A stretch of DNA of 5,473 bases from Flavobacteriaceae bacterium (GTDB taxonomy: Bacteria > Bacteroidota > Bacteroidia > Flavobacteriales > Flavobacteriaceae), in NCBI GenBank assembly GCA_018623655.1, contig JAAZVG010000108.1, forward strand, positions 1 to 5,473, given 5' to 3'. Both the position numbers and the translations under genes were made by a program. Each line of letters begins with the position of its first letter. The first letter of the stretch is position 1. Below the pieces are notes generated by a model. It was given only the letters and a program-made list of their open reading frames with translations, was not told the DNA's origin and made no database searches. Of this stretch, positions 1-5,473 are shown piece after piece.

Positions 1-48
1 CGAAGACAGGAGAAAGCAAGAATAAACTAAGTATAAATAGAAATTGTT

Positions 49-1029
49 TTATGGCTTTAAGATGTTTTTGATGTACTCATAAGAACGCTTTACCTCCTGA
101 ACAGCGTCTGAGCCTTCAGGGATTTCATACTCTAATTCAACGGTGATTGGAAAGGTGTATCCGTTATCGCGAATAAGAGTAAGGACCTCTGCGATCGGGG
201 TGTCTCCGGTTCCCCACATCAGATTTCCGCCACCGTTTGATTGCTTTTGACGATCCTTAAGGTGCATGCTTGAGATTGAAGCATGCTTGTCTTTGATGAT
301 TTGAAGTGGATTTTCGTTTTCGGCGGCGATGTAGTGTCCGAAATCTAGGTTCATACTGTTACTGTTTGATTGTGTAAGGGCAGTATCCCAAAGGGTTGGG
401 GTTTGTTGCATGTGCCCGTGGTAGGCCATAAGAATTCCTTCTTCTTCGGCGATTTTACCCAGACGAGCGGTATGCTCATCATCTTCAGGGTGCTCAACGG
501 TAACATGGTTCGCGCCTAGTGCTTTTGCCGCACGCATTCCGTATCTAATGTCGTCATCGGTATTGTCTTTTCCGAAAACCGATGGCTTGAAGGCATAAAT
601 TGAAATTCCGTTGGCTGCATACAGATCGCGGAGTTCTTCAAATTTTGAATAATCCACCTCAGAGCGCCATTGTGCCATAGCTGCACTGAATTGTGCTACC
701 TCCGCGCGCAGTAGAACGGCGAGTTCCGCTTCTTCCTCGGTAAGTTCTTGCTGGCGCCATTGCTTAATTAGAATAGCGCGTTTAGCAGGATCATCCATTG
801 GGCTGGTAGGGGCACCAGCGAAAGGTTCTGCATGGTTACCCATCAGTTCGACATGTTTTATGCCGGTCGCTTTAATGTAATCTAGTATGGCTAGTGGGCT
901 TTCATCATCTTGAGTTCTGAAAGAGTAGGTTTGAACTCCGATAGTTACTCCTAAATCATCACTTGGGGCACTGGTGCAAGAGGCAAGCACCACTAAAAGT
1001 GCTTTAGCAATCGCATATAATTGCTTCAT
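49..1029 (-). CDS. Sugar-phosphate isomerase/epimerase-like TIM-barrel lipoprotein
   Basis: This 326-residue protein belongs to the xylose isomerase-like TIM-barrel family (AP endonuclease 2 superfamily). The N-terminus (residues 1-17) is a lipoprotein signal with lipobox LASC and lipidation at C18. S23-D24-D25 follows, resembling the acidic surface-export signal of Bacteroidota lipoproteins. Barrel motifs appear in order: GVQTYSF (31-37, strand 1), HVELMG (59-64), TVEH (177-180), YHGH (203-206), NLDFGH (227-232), MHLKD (255-259), WGTGD (272-276) and ITVELE (295-300). E179, D229, H256 and E298 or E300 are the likely divalent-metal and catalytic residues by family pattern. A charged helical stretch at about 80-130 lies between strands 2 and 3 and contains the WR motif seen in exported relatives. 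Sugar isomerisation or epimerisation is inferred; the substrate is unknown. The gene is divergent from a CotH-like lipoprotein. The family call is strong, the exact reaction is not. Confidence 0.88.
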   Translation of the reverse strand: MKQLYAIAKALLVVLASCTSAPSDDLGVTIGVQTYSFRTQDDESPLAILDYIKATGIKHVELMGNHAEPFAGAPTSPMDDPAKRAILIKQWRQQELTEEEAELAVLLRAEVAQFSAAMAQWRSEVDYSKFEELRDLYAANGISIYAFKPSVFGKDNTDDDIRYGMRAAKALGANHVTVEHPEDDEHTARLGKIAEEEGILMAYHGHMQQTPTLWDTALTQSNSNSMNLDFGHYIAAENENPLQIIKDKHASISSMHLKDRQKQSNGGGNLMWGTGDTPIAEVLTLIRDNGYTFPITVELEYEIPEGSDAVQEVKRSYEYIKNILKP

Positions 1030-1058
1030 AAATATTGGTTTAAAAGATTCAATCCTCT

Positions 1059-1066
1059 CAAATCTA
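1059..1066 (-). promoter_or_regulatory. Candidate -7 box of the isomerase gene
   Basis: Read on the minus strand this is TAGATTTG, an exact match to the Bacteroidota -7 consensus TAnnTTTG. It ends 29 bases before the ATG at 1029, leaving a leader of roughly 20-25 nt. No clean TTG lies at -33; the best sequence there is ATTC. The box is supported by the match and position only. Confidence 0.42.
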
Positions 1067-1077
1067 ATCGAAATCTC

Positions 1078-1107
1078 TTTGCCGTTGAATCTGAGTTGTT
1101 ATATTTA
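1078..1107 (+). promoter_or_regulatory. Candidate promoter of the CotH-like gene
   Basis: TTTG (1078-1081) is followed after 18 bases by TATATTTA (1100-1107). This matches the Bacteroidota vegetative pattern TTTG / TAnnTTTG with one mismatch, A for the last G. Transcription would start near 1114, about 13 nt before the ATG at 1127. No Shine-Dalgarno sequence precedes the start, as is usual in this phylum. Confidence 0.45.
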
Positions 1108-1126
1108 ACATTTACAACCTTACCAC

Positions 1127-2485
1127 ATGCGACAATCTCCTCTTAAGCTCCTTCTTTTTGTATCTCTTTTGTTTGTTGCTTGTTCGAAAGATACCCTTCC
1201 GGGAGATAATCAAGGGGGTGAGGTAGTTTATGAATACCCCGAAAATGCACTACCACTGGTTGCTATTTATACCCAAAATGTAACCATACCCGATGAGCCT
1301 AAGATTCAGGCTATTTTGAAGATTAGTGATCGGGGAGAGCCACTGTTTGAAGGGCCGGTAGGGATAGAAACGCGTGGGCAGTCTTCCCAATATTTTTATC
1401 CGAAAAAACAATACGGATTTGAAACGCGGTCTACCGAAGATTTTGAATTAGATGTAGATGTCTCGCTACTTAGTCTCCCTGAAGAAGAGGATTGGATTCT
1501 TCAAGCGCCCTATGGTGATAAATCACTCATGCGTAATGTGCTTACCTATTCCCTTTCTGAGGATATGGGTAGATATGCCTCTCGAACACGGTATGTGAAT
1601 TTGAACTTGAATGATCAAAACGATGGGGTTTATGTGCTGATGGAGCGACTAAAGCGCGATACCAATCGAATCGATATTAATGAATTACGACCTGCCGAGA
1701 ATGAAGGCTCTGCCCTTACTGGCGGATACATTCTGAAGATCGATAAAGGAACTGACATTAACCCGACCACCGCGTTTGCATCGAAATACACGAGCTCAGA
1801 GCAATCGGTCATTCATTTTCTCTATGAGACGCCTGATGCTGAAACGATTACCGCTGCTCAAAAAGATTACATTCAACGGTATATTAGTGACTTTGAAGAT
1901 GCTCTTCAATCTGAAAATTTTACTGATGCCAATGAGGGTTACAAGGCCTACATTGATGTAGATAGCTTTGTCGACTTTTTTATTTTGACCGAATTAGGAA
2001 ATAATGTGGATGGATACCGGCTTAGTACTTGGCTCACAAAAGATCGAGACGAGAAATTAAAAATGGGTCCGGTTTGGGATTTTAATTTAGCCTATGGTAA
2101 CGCAAATTATTGTGCGGCAGAACGCTACGATGTTTGGGCTTATCGTTTGAGTGATCGTTGTCCGGGTGATTTTTATCCGGTTCCGTTCTGGTGGATGCGA
2201 CTTATGCAAGACCCCGCTTTCAAGGAGGCCGTTAAAACGAGATTTACTAGTCTTCGCCAAGGAGTATTATCTGATGCCTCGATTGCTGCAAAAATTGAGC
2301 AGTATCGCGAATTATTAGATAGCTCGAATAATGCCGGGTACAATTTTAGTCGCTGGCCGATTTTAGGTGAATGGGTGTGGCCTAATTTCTTTGTAGGTCA
2401 AACCTACAACGAAGAGGTAGACTACCTTAAAGAGTGGACACTAAATCGAACCGCTTGGTTAGACGAGCAGATTTCACAGTTTTAG
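1127..2485 (+). CDS. CotH kinase family lipoprotein
   Basis: This 452-residue protein has the conserved blocks of the CotH family, named after the Bacillus spore-coat protein kinase with an atypical kinase fold. A lipoprotein signal ends at C19 (FVAC), followed by S-K-D, consistent with outer-membrane attachment. Conserved blocks are RGQSSQ...PKKQY (83-96), WILQAPYGDKSLMRN (123-137), GVYVLMERLKRD (167-178), GGYILKIDKG (199-208), NNVDGYR (292-298) and GPVWDFNLAYGN (314-325). D318-F319-N320 is the probable metal-binding element of the kinase site, by family inference. C329 and C345 could form a disulfide. The C-terminal part has PFWWMRLMQDPAF (353-365), NFSRWPILG (406-414) and WLDEQI (444-449), typical of Bacteroidota members. 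The target is unknown; in this phylum these proteins have no settled function. The gene is divergent from the isomerase-like lipoprotein gene, and its stop overlaps that of the next gene on the other strand. Confidence 0.9.
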   Translation: MRQSPLKLLLFVSLLFVACSKDTLPGDNQGGEVVYEYPENALPLVAIYTQNVTIPDEPKIQAILKISDRGEPLFEGPVGIETRGQSSQYFYPKKQYGFETRSTEDFELDVDVSLLSLPEEEDWILQAPYGDKSLMRNVLTYSLSEDMGRYASRTRYVNLNLNDQNDGVYVLMERLKRDTNRIDINELRPAENEGSALTGGYILKIDKGTDINPTTAFASKYTSSEQSVIHFLYETPDAETITAAQKDYIQRYISDFEDALQSENFTDANEGYKAYIDVDSFVDFFILTELGNNVDGYRLSTWLTKDRDEKLKMGPVWDFNLAYGNANYCAAERYDVWAYRLSDRCPGDFYPVPFWWMRLMQDPAFKEAVKTRFTSLRQGVLSDASIAAKIEQYRELLDSSNNAGYNFSRWPILGEWVWPNFFVGQTYNEEVDYLKEWTLNRTAWLDEQISQF

Positions 2486-2880
2486 GTGCCTTCGTCTTCT
2501 CTTAGTTTTTGAATCACTCCTTTGCCGCAACTCAGTTTTTTAGCTAGATCACTCTTGGGGTCAACAAGTCTCCAAAAGGGGGTCATCGCTTCATAATTAT
2601 TGCTGTGAAGTTCTAGATTTTTCTCGGCCATGATTCTAGTAAAAATCCCAGTAGTCATGGGACAAGTAAAATCTGCTCCCAGTTCTGCGGCTAAGTCGAT
2701 ACGCATTTGAACGGGGTCAATACTCATTCCTTTTTCACTTTGATTGACGTAATCTTCAATGAGTTTAGGGGTAGGAATCAGCATGCGATCACCCGCCTTT
2801 TGACTCCAAAAATCTTTCTCGATCACTTTGATGTCGTGAGTAGCCTTTGATTCGAATTTTTCGTTCCAGCTTTTAGGCAT
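2482..2880 (-). CDS. Small MGMT/ATL-like (alkyltransferase-fold) protein lacking the active Cys
   Basis: The protein is 132 residues from the ATG at 2880, with no signal peptide. The reading frame stays open back to 3075, but that part overlaps the DUF5684 gene and has no family character. The preferred start gives MPKSWNEKF and lies 8 nt after the DUF5684 stop. Visible motifs are MLIPTPKLIEDYV (33-45), TCPMTTGIF (72-80), TPFWRLVDPKS (100-110) and a C-terminal QKLREDEGT. The order, namely a P-x-G-type turn with a following helix, then P-x-x-R-[VL], then an ending like LxxEG, resembles the DNA-binding domain of O6-methylguanine-DNA methyltransferase and the ATL proteins. The usual Pro-Cys-His-Arg-Val is replaced by P101-F-W-R-L105, so alkyl transfer is not expected. 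A nucleic-acid or damage-recognition role is inference. The gene is probably translated from the DUF5684 transcript. Homologues are annotated as MGMT family proteins as far as I recall. Confidence 0.75.
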   Translation of the reverse strand: MPKSWNEKFESKATHDIKVIEKDFWSQKAGDRMLIPTPKLIEDYVNQSEKGMSIDPVQMRIDLAAELGADFTCPMTTGIFTRIMAEKNLELHSNNYEAMTPFWRLVDPKSDLAKKLSCGKGVIQKLREDEGT

Positions 2881-2888
2881 GTCTTTAA

Positions 2889-3251
2889 TTATTTCCCCGC
2901 AGGCCCCTGATAGGTTGCCGAGCCTAGCCCAAGTATCGGATAAAAAACCACAGGTAAGAAGATGAGCCCAAGGGTGTAGGCGATATCTTTTCCGAAACTC
3001 TTGGCGAGAAGGTTCGTTGTCCAAATGGCAAAAACAGCGTTTACTCCAGGTATTAAAAAGAGAAGTAACCACCATCCGGGTTTACCTACAATTTTAAGTA
3101 ACACCCACACATTATACAGAGGTATGATGCATGCCCAGCCGGGTTGCCCTGCCTTTATGTAGATGTTCCAAATTCCGACGATATAGATGAGAATGAGCCC
3201 TAAATAAAACAGCATGAATAGAAGGCTGGCGCCAAGAAGTAGTTCTTCCAT
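2889..3251 (-). CDS. DUF5684-type integral membrane protein
   Basis: This 120-residue, strongly hydrophobic protein has about four membrane segments (near 5-27, 37-53, 58-77 and 92-110). It carries the family's hallmark blocks: KAGQPGWACIIPLYN (33-47), GKPGWWLLLFLIPGVN (56-71), LAKSFGKD (82-89) and FYPILGLG (103-110), ending with Y-x-G-P-A (114-118). These tryptophan-, proline- and glycine-rich repeats match DUF5684, a family sometimes found next to or fused with signal-peptidase-like proteins. Its biochemical role is not known, and the sequence shows no catalytic residues. It heads a likely two-gene unit with the MGMT-like gene just downstream. No clear TAnnTTTG promoter lies in front of it; the hairpin of the preceding unit ends only 27 bases upstream of its start. 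Confidence 0.88.
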   Translation of the reverse strand: MEELLLGASLLFMLFYLGLILIYIVGIWNIYIKAGQPGWACIIPLYNVWVLLKIVGKPGWWLLLFLIPGVNAVFAIWTTNLLAKSFGKDIAYTLGLIFLPVVFYPILGLGSATYQGPAGK

Positions 3252-3277
3252 AGTGTTAAAATTGGTTGGTTTTATAA

Positions 3278-3309
3278 TAAAAGCCTCTTGATGAAATAAG
3301 AGGCTTTTA
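3278..3309 (-). terminator. Hairpin terminator after the NTF2-like gene
   Basis: TAAAAGCCTCTT (3278-3289) pairs perfectly with AAGAGGCTTTTA (3298-3309) around an 8-base loop. On the minus strand the right-hand arm ends in TTTTATTATAAAA, a U-rich tail. It lies 24 bases past the stop of the NTF2-like gene and 26 bases before the DUF5684 start, so it separates the two minus-strand units. Because it stands so close to the DUF5684 start, partial read-through or attenuation is possible. Confidence 0.8.
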
Positions 3310-3333
3310 AGTTTGGTTGAGTACGTTCTCTAT

Positions 3334-3870
3334 TTAATCATTATTTGCCTGTCTCATGATTTGGCTTTCTAAGCTAGATACATCCATCCAATCGGTGCCT
3401 CGATACACCTTGCCATCTTCATTAAACCACATCACTGCATGCCACTTCAGTGTTGTCGGAACCCCGGTTGCGGTGTGTGTATTTGTCCAAGTACCGACTA
3501 CTCTGATATAATTAGGGTCTTCGAAAGGCTCCATCGGATTAGAGTATACAGATCCTCCGAAGTATAATTGGTTATTTAATTTTATGTCATCAAAATTTTC
3601 AAGATAGCTGGTAATCACACCTGAAAGATCTGATTTATTGAAAGTTACCCCACCTTCATTAGGTCCGTCCCATGAAAGCGAATCTGCATACATCGAAAGC
3701 ATTAATTCTAAATTTTCCTCTTCAAAACCTTTTAAGAAATGGTTTTTAAAGGTTTCAACATGGGTATTAAAAATTTCATTGTTTTCATCGTATGCTGAAT
3801 TCGTTGAAGTTGTTTCAGCGCAAGAGTAAATGACAAAGAGAATGGCAAGTAAGTAAACGATTTTTTTCAT
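3334..3870 (-). CDS. SnoaL/NTF2-like small lipoprotein
   Basis: I start this protein at the ATG at 3870 (178 residues, MKKIVYLLAILF...) because this gives a standard lipoprotein signal ending IYSC with C17 lipidated. The frame has another ATG at 3894 that would add eight residues. The mature part looks like the cone-shaped NTF2/SnoaL-like fold: an N-terminal helical region with FKNHFLKGFEEENLELMLSMY (about 41-61), then D-S-L-S-W-D-G-P (63-70), and later strands RVVGTWTNTH (123-132), LKWHAVMWFNEDGKV (141-155) and GTDWMD (158-163). The fold serves many enzymes and binding proteins; no specific ligand or catalytic set can be read here. It lies 46 nt downstream of the six-helix membrane protein gene with no terminator between, so the two are probably co-transcribed. 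The fold call is moderate and the function is unknown. Confidence 0.75.
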   Translation of the reverse strand: MKKIVYLLAILFVIYSCAETTSTNSAYDENNEIFNTHVETFKNHFLKGFEEENLELMLSMYADSLSWDGPNEGGVTFNKSDLSGVITSYLENFDDIKLNNQLYFGGSVYSNPMEPFEDPNYIRVVGTWTNTHTATGVPTTLKWHAVMWFNEDGKVYRGTDWMDVSSLESQIMRQANND

Positions 3871-3916
3871 GTTTATTATAGGTTTGATTATCAATTATTT
3901 AAGGTATGAAAAATAT

Positions 3917-4585
3917 TTATCTCGTGACCGATTTAATATTTTTATTCCACAGAGCAATAGAAGAAGCAGTGAAAAAAACGACCAGGATAAGGTTTAGATA
4001 TCCGCCACATACGACTATTGAAATGCTCCCAGATAAGTTTTTGCAAATAAAATCTTGTAGTAAAAACGGAATTAGTGGAAAGAATAAGATGATCCATCGT
4101 GGATAACAGCTTCTTCGTTTCCAGACTTCAACAATAAATAAAAATGATAAAAGCCCGAAAATTGGATATACAATGAATCGCAGCATATTATTTGCCTCAA
4201 CAGCTAAGTAAACTGCCTGATTTAAATCTAGATTATTGATCATTGCCAGTTTAGATGAAGTGGCAATAGCCATAAAAGCCCCATGTACCACACCGTAAGA
4301 AATTGAGATCGCTACGAAGCAGGCAAAAATGAGATTTTTAATTATTGGTTTTGAAGGTTTAAAAGCCTGATAAACATGAATGCAGCCTAATACATAGAAC
4401 CAGGCGGCTAGCAAGGCCGAAATTGTACTTCCTATTAGTCTAGAATCTGAGGCTTTCCCCATGTTTTCATACAGATTTGTATTGATTGGATCATAGTAAA
4501 ACAACATATCTCCAGAAAACAGGACAATCCCTCCAACGATTCCAAATATCCCAAATATCCTAGACCACAGCCTGTTAATCTCCAT
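3917..4585 (-). CDS. Six-helix integral membrane protein of unknown function (possibly DUF6796-like)
   Basis: This 222-residue protein has no signal cleavage site. Six hydrophobic segments are visible near 9-30, 50-75, 82-108, 134-155, 163-180 and 187-212. G25-D26-M27-L28-F29-Y30-Y31 at the end of helix 1, S48-R49-L50 before helix 2, and G98-V-V-H101-G in helix 3 stand out as likely conserved polar positions. The pattern GDMLFYY ... SRL ... HVYQAF recalls the DUF6796 group of Bacteroidota membrane proteins, but I hold this name only loosely. No transporter or enzyme motif is recognisable. Base composition is low in GC compared with the genes at the left of the window. The gene is divergent from the DinB-like gene and is followed by the NTF2-like lipoprotein gene. 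Confidence 0.78.
   Translation of the reverse strand: MEINRLWSRIFGIFGIVGGIVLFSGDMLFYYDPINTNLYENMGKASDSRLIGSTISALLAAWFYVLGCIHVYQAFKPSKPIIKNLIFACFVAISISYGVVHGAFMAIATSSKLAMINNLDLNQAVYLAVEANNMLRFIVYPIFGLLSFLFIVEVWKRRSCYPRWIILFFPLIPFLLQDFICKNLSGSISIVVCGGYLNLILVVFFTASSIALWNKNIKSVTR
4542..4559. repeat. Perfect 9-bp tandem duplication within the membrane-protein gene
   Basis: CCAAATATC occurs twice head to tail (4542-4550 and 4551-4559). On the coding strand it encodes the repeated Ile-Phe-Gly in R-I-F-G-I-F-G-I-V-G-G of the first helix. Being a multiple of three, gain or loss of a unit would keep the frame. It may be chance in a low-complexity hydrophobic helix. Confidence 0.6.
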
Positions 4586-4637
4586 TTTAATTAAATTTTT
4601 AGTAGCTTTTCAATATACATATTAAACGAATCATTTT

Positions 4638-4671
4638 ATATCATGAGGCAAATTCTGCCATTTATTGATAT
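4638..4671. promoter_or_regulatory. Nested inverted repeat in the divergent intergenic region
   Basis: ATATCA (4638-4643) and TGATAT (4666-4671) form an outer dyad around an inner pair GGCA (4647-4650) and TGCC (4656-4659). The two centres nearly coincide (4654.5 and 4653). It lies between the divergent membrane-protein and DinB-like genes, so it could be an operator or a small structured leader. The inner arms are only 4 bp, and no regulator gene is nearby. Confidence 0.25.
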
Positions 4672-4700
4672 GAAGGCTTCTAATCTTTTTACCTAATTTG
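4665..4700 (+). promoter_or_regulatory. Weak candidate promoter of the DinB-like gene
   Basis: TTG (4665-4667) is followed by TACCTAATTTG (4690-4700), ending 34 bases before the ATG at 4735. The -7 element departs from TAnnTTTG and the spacing (22) is long, so this is a tentative call. The same TACCTAATT block recurs before the ATG at 5447. The rest of 4586-4734 holds no open gene. Confidence 0.25.
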
Positions 4701-4734
4701 AAAATGAGATCTATGAACAATTAAATCCATAATT

Positions 4735-5274
4735 ATGAACAACTTAGACAAACCCAATGGCGCTTTACCTTTTTCTGAAATTGGCGCTTATGCTGACATT
4801 TTTAGTGCTGAAACAGTAATTATCAGAATGATCGAAGGATTAGGGTTTAGATATTATTGGGCAACTGATGGCCTAAGAGATGTTGACCTTTCGTATAAGC
4901 CAAGCGAAGACAGCCGGTCTTCGTTAGATGTTTTGGAACATATCTATGGCTTAACGGATATGGTGATGTACGCATTGCAGGATAAGGAATATCCGACAGG
5001 AACCAAATATGAAATGTCTTTTACAGAATACAGAACGAAGACGTTATTAAACCTTAAAAAAATGGCTGATATGATCTCAGAAGGGCTCAAAGTCTCTGAA
5101 GTCACTGTAAAAATCAACTTCGGTGGTCAAAGTATGTCTTTTCCTTTTTGGAATGCGATCAACGGCCCTTTATCGGATGCTATTTGGCATACCGGTCAAA
5201 TTACCTCTAATCGAAGAGCCAGCGGAAACCCTTTTAATTCTAAGGCACAAGTATTCTTAGGTAAATTGATGTAA
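4735..5274 (+). CDS. DinB-like (DfsB/YfiT-type) four-helix-bundle protein
   Basis: This 179-residue cytoplasmic protein belongs to the DinB-like superfamily of metal-binding four-helix bundles, which includes DNA-damage-inducible proteins and thiol-dependent transferases. The subfamily signature is seen at AETVIIRMIEGLGFRYYWATDGL (25-47; key residues R31, G35, G37, Y40-W42), KPSEDSRSS (55-63), LEHIYGL (67-73), FPFWNAINGPLSDAIWHTGQI (136-156) and RRASGNPFNSK (160-170). H69 and H152 are two of the usual three metal ligands; where many relatives have the first His of an HxxxH pair, this protein has D148, so a His-Asp-His site is likely. No partner thiol pathway is encoded nearby, so the substrate is unknown. 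The ATG at 4735 fits the family start; the ATG at 4713 is out of frame. The gene stands alone and ends before a strong terminator. Confidence 0.88.
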   Translation: MNNLDKPNGALPFSEIGAYADIFSAETVIIRMIEGLGFRYYWATDGLRDVDLSYKPSEDSRSSLDVLEHIYGLTDMVMYALQDKEYPTGTKYEMSFTEYRTKTLLNLKKMADMISEGLKVSEVTVKINFGGQSMSFPFWNAINGPLSDAIWHTGQITSNRRASGNPFNSKAQVFLGKLM

Positions 5275-5318
5275 TGCTCGATAATGTTTGGCTGAATTGT
5301 AGGTATCACAAACGGTTA

Positions 5319-5356
5319 AAACAGAAAAAGCACCCAATCGGGTGCTTTTTCTGTTT
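5319..5356. terminator. Strong bidirectional rho-independent terminator
   Basis: AAACAGAAAAAGCACCC (5319-5335) pairs perfectly over 17 bp with GGGTGCTTTTTCTGTTT (5340-5356) around a 4-base AATC loop. The GC-rich core lies at the loop, with A and T runs in the arms, so it can terminate on both strands. It lies 45 bases after the DinB-like stop and would also stop any leftward transcript from beyond the window. Confidence 0.92.
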
Positions 5357-5446
5357 GCTTAGTAGACAACTCTATTCAAATATCGAACTTTGATTTTACA
5401 CCTCGAGATTTTGAAATTACCCTTCAAACTATATACCTAATTCAAA

Positions 5447-5473
5447 ATGATTAACATCATTTTAAGTGTGTTC
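5447..5473 (+). CDS. Possible start of a gene running off the window
   Basis: An ATG at 5447 opens nine codons (MINIILSVF) to the window end. The hydrophobic beginning would suit a signal peptide or membrane protein. TTTG (5410-5413) and TACCTAATTC (5434-5443) upstream could be a weak promoter. Nine codons are too few to prove a gene. The rest of 5357-5446 shows nothing recognisable. Confidence 0.22.

Noticed and set aside
1..48. Possible terminator or gene end left of the isomerase gene
   Set aside because: No inverted repeat, T run or coding frame with features can be seen in these 48 bases.
1630..1961. Open frames on both strands inside the CotH-like gene (1630-1812 minus, 1776-1961 plus)
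   Set aside because: They are shadows of the CotH coding frame; the translations have no recognisable features and no promoter or start signals.
2461..2497. Possible terminator at the convergent CotH/MGMT-like junction (AGACGA/TCGTCT)
   Set aside because: The stem is only 6 bp with a 25-base loop and no T run, so it is too weak to call.
2881..3075. Upstream extension of the MGMT-like reading frame by 65 codons to an ATG at 3075
   Set aside because: It runs through the DUF5684 gene in another frame, encodes a low-quality Cys/Arg-rich stretch without family motifs, and the ATG at 2880 gives the expected start and spacing.
3638..3829. Plus-strand open frame inside the NTF2-like gene
   Set aside because: It lies entirely antisense to a credible lipoprotein gene and encodes a Ser/Lys-rich stretch with no domain.
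3906..4106. Plus-strand 66-codon open frame over the end of the six-helix membrane protein gene
   Set aside because: It is antisense to clear transmembrane coding sequence and lacks any promoter or family features.

Overview
The window looks like a piece of a Bacteroidota chromosome, most likely a marine or environmental member of the Flavobacteriales. The signs are: Bacteroidota-style lipoprotein signals with acidic residues soon after the cysteine (CTSAPSDD, CSKD), almost no Shine-Dalgarno sequences, TAnnTTTG-type -7 promoter boxes, and protein families typical of the phylum. The assignment is inferred from these features, not from a database match.

Layout. Left (49-2485): a divergent pair of predicted surface or periplasmic lipoproteins, a sugar-phosphate isomerase/epimerase-like TIM barrel (minus) and a CotH-kinase-family protein (plus), sharing a 97-bp promoter region. 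Middle (2482-3251, minus): a short two-gene unit encoding a DUF5684-type membrane protein followed 8 nt later by a small MGMT/ATL-like protein. The stop codon of the second overlaps the CotH stop on the other strand. Then (3278-3309) a perfect hairpin, the probable terminator of the next unit. Next (3334-4585, minus), an AT-rich two-gene unit: a six-helix membrane protein followed by a small SnoaL/NTF2-like lipoprotein. Right (4735-5274, plus): a DinB-like four-helix-bundle protein, divergent from the membrane protein, closed by a very strong bidirectional terminator at 5319-5356. The last 100 bases hold at most the first codons of another gene.

The genes do not form an obvious single pathway. 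The clearest links are local: divergent control of the two left lipoproteins, and co-transcription within the two minus-strand pairs. No mobile element, CRISPR array, RNA gene or clear new multi-gene system is visible. The points most worth a second look are the MGMT-like protein that lacks the catalytic Cys-His pair, the exported isomerase-like enzyme beside a CotH kinase-like lipoprotein, and the AT-rich island.
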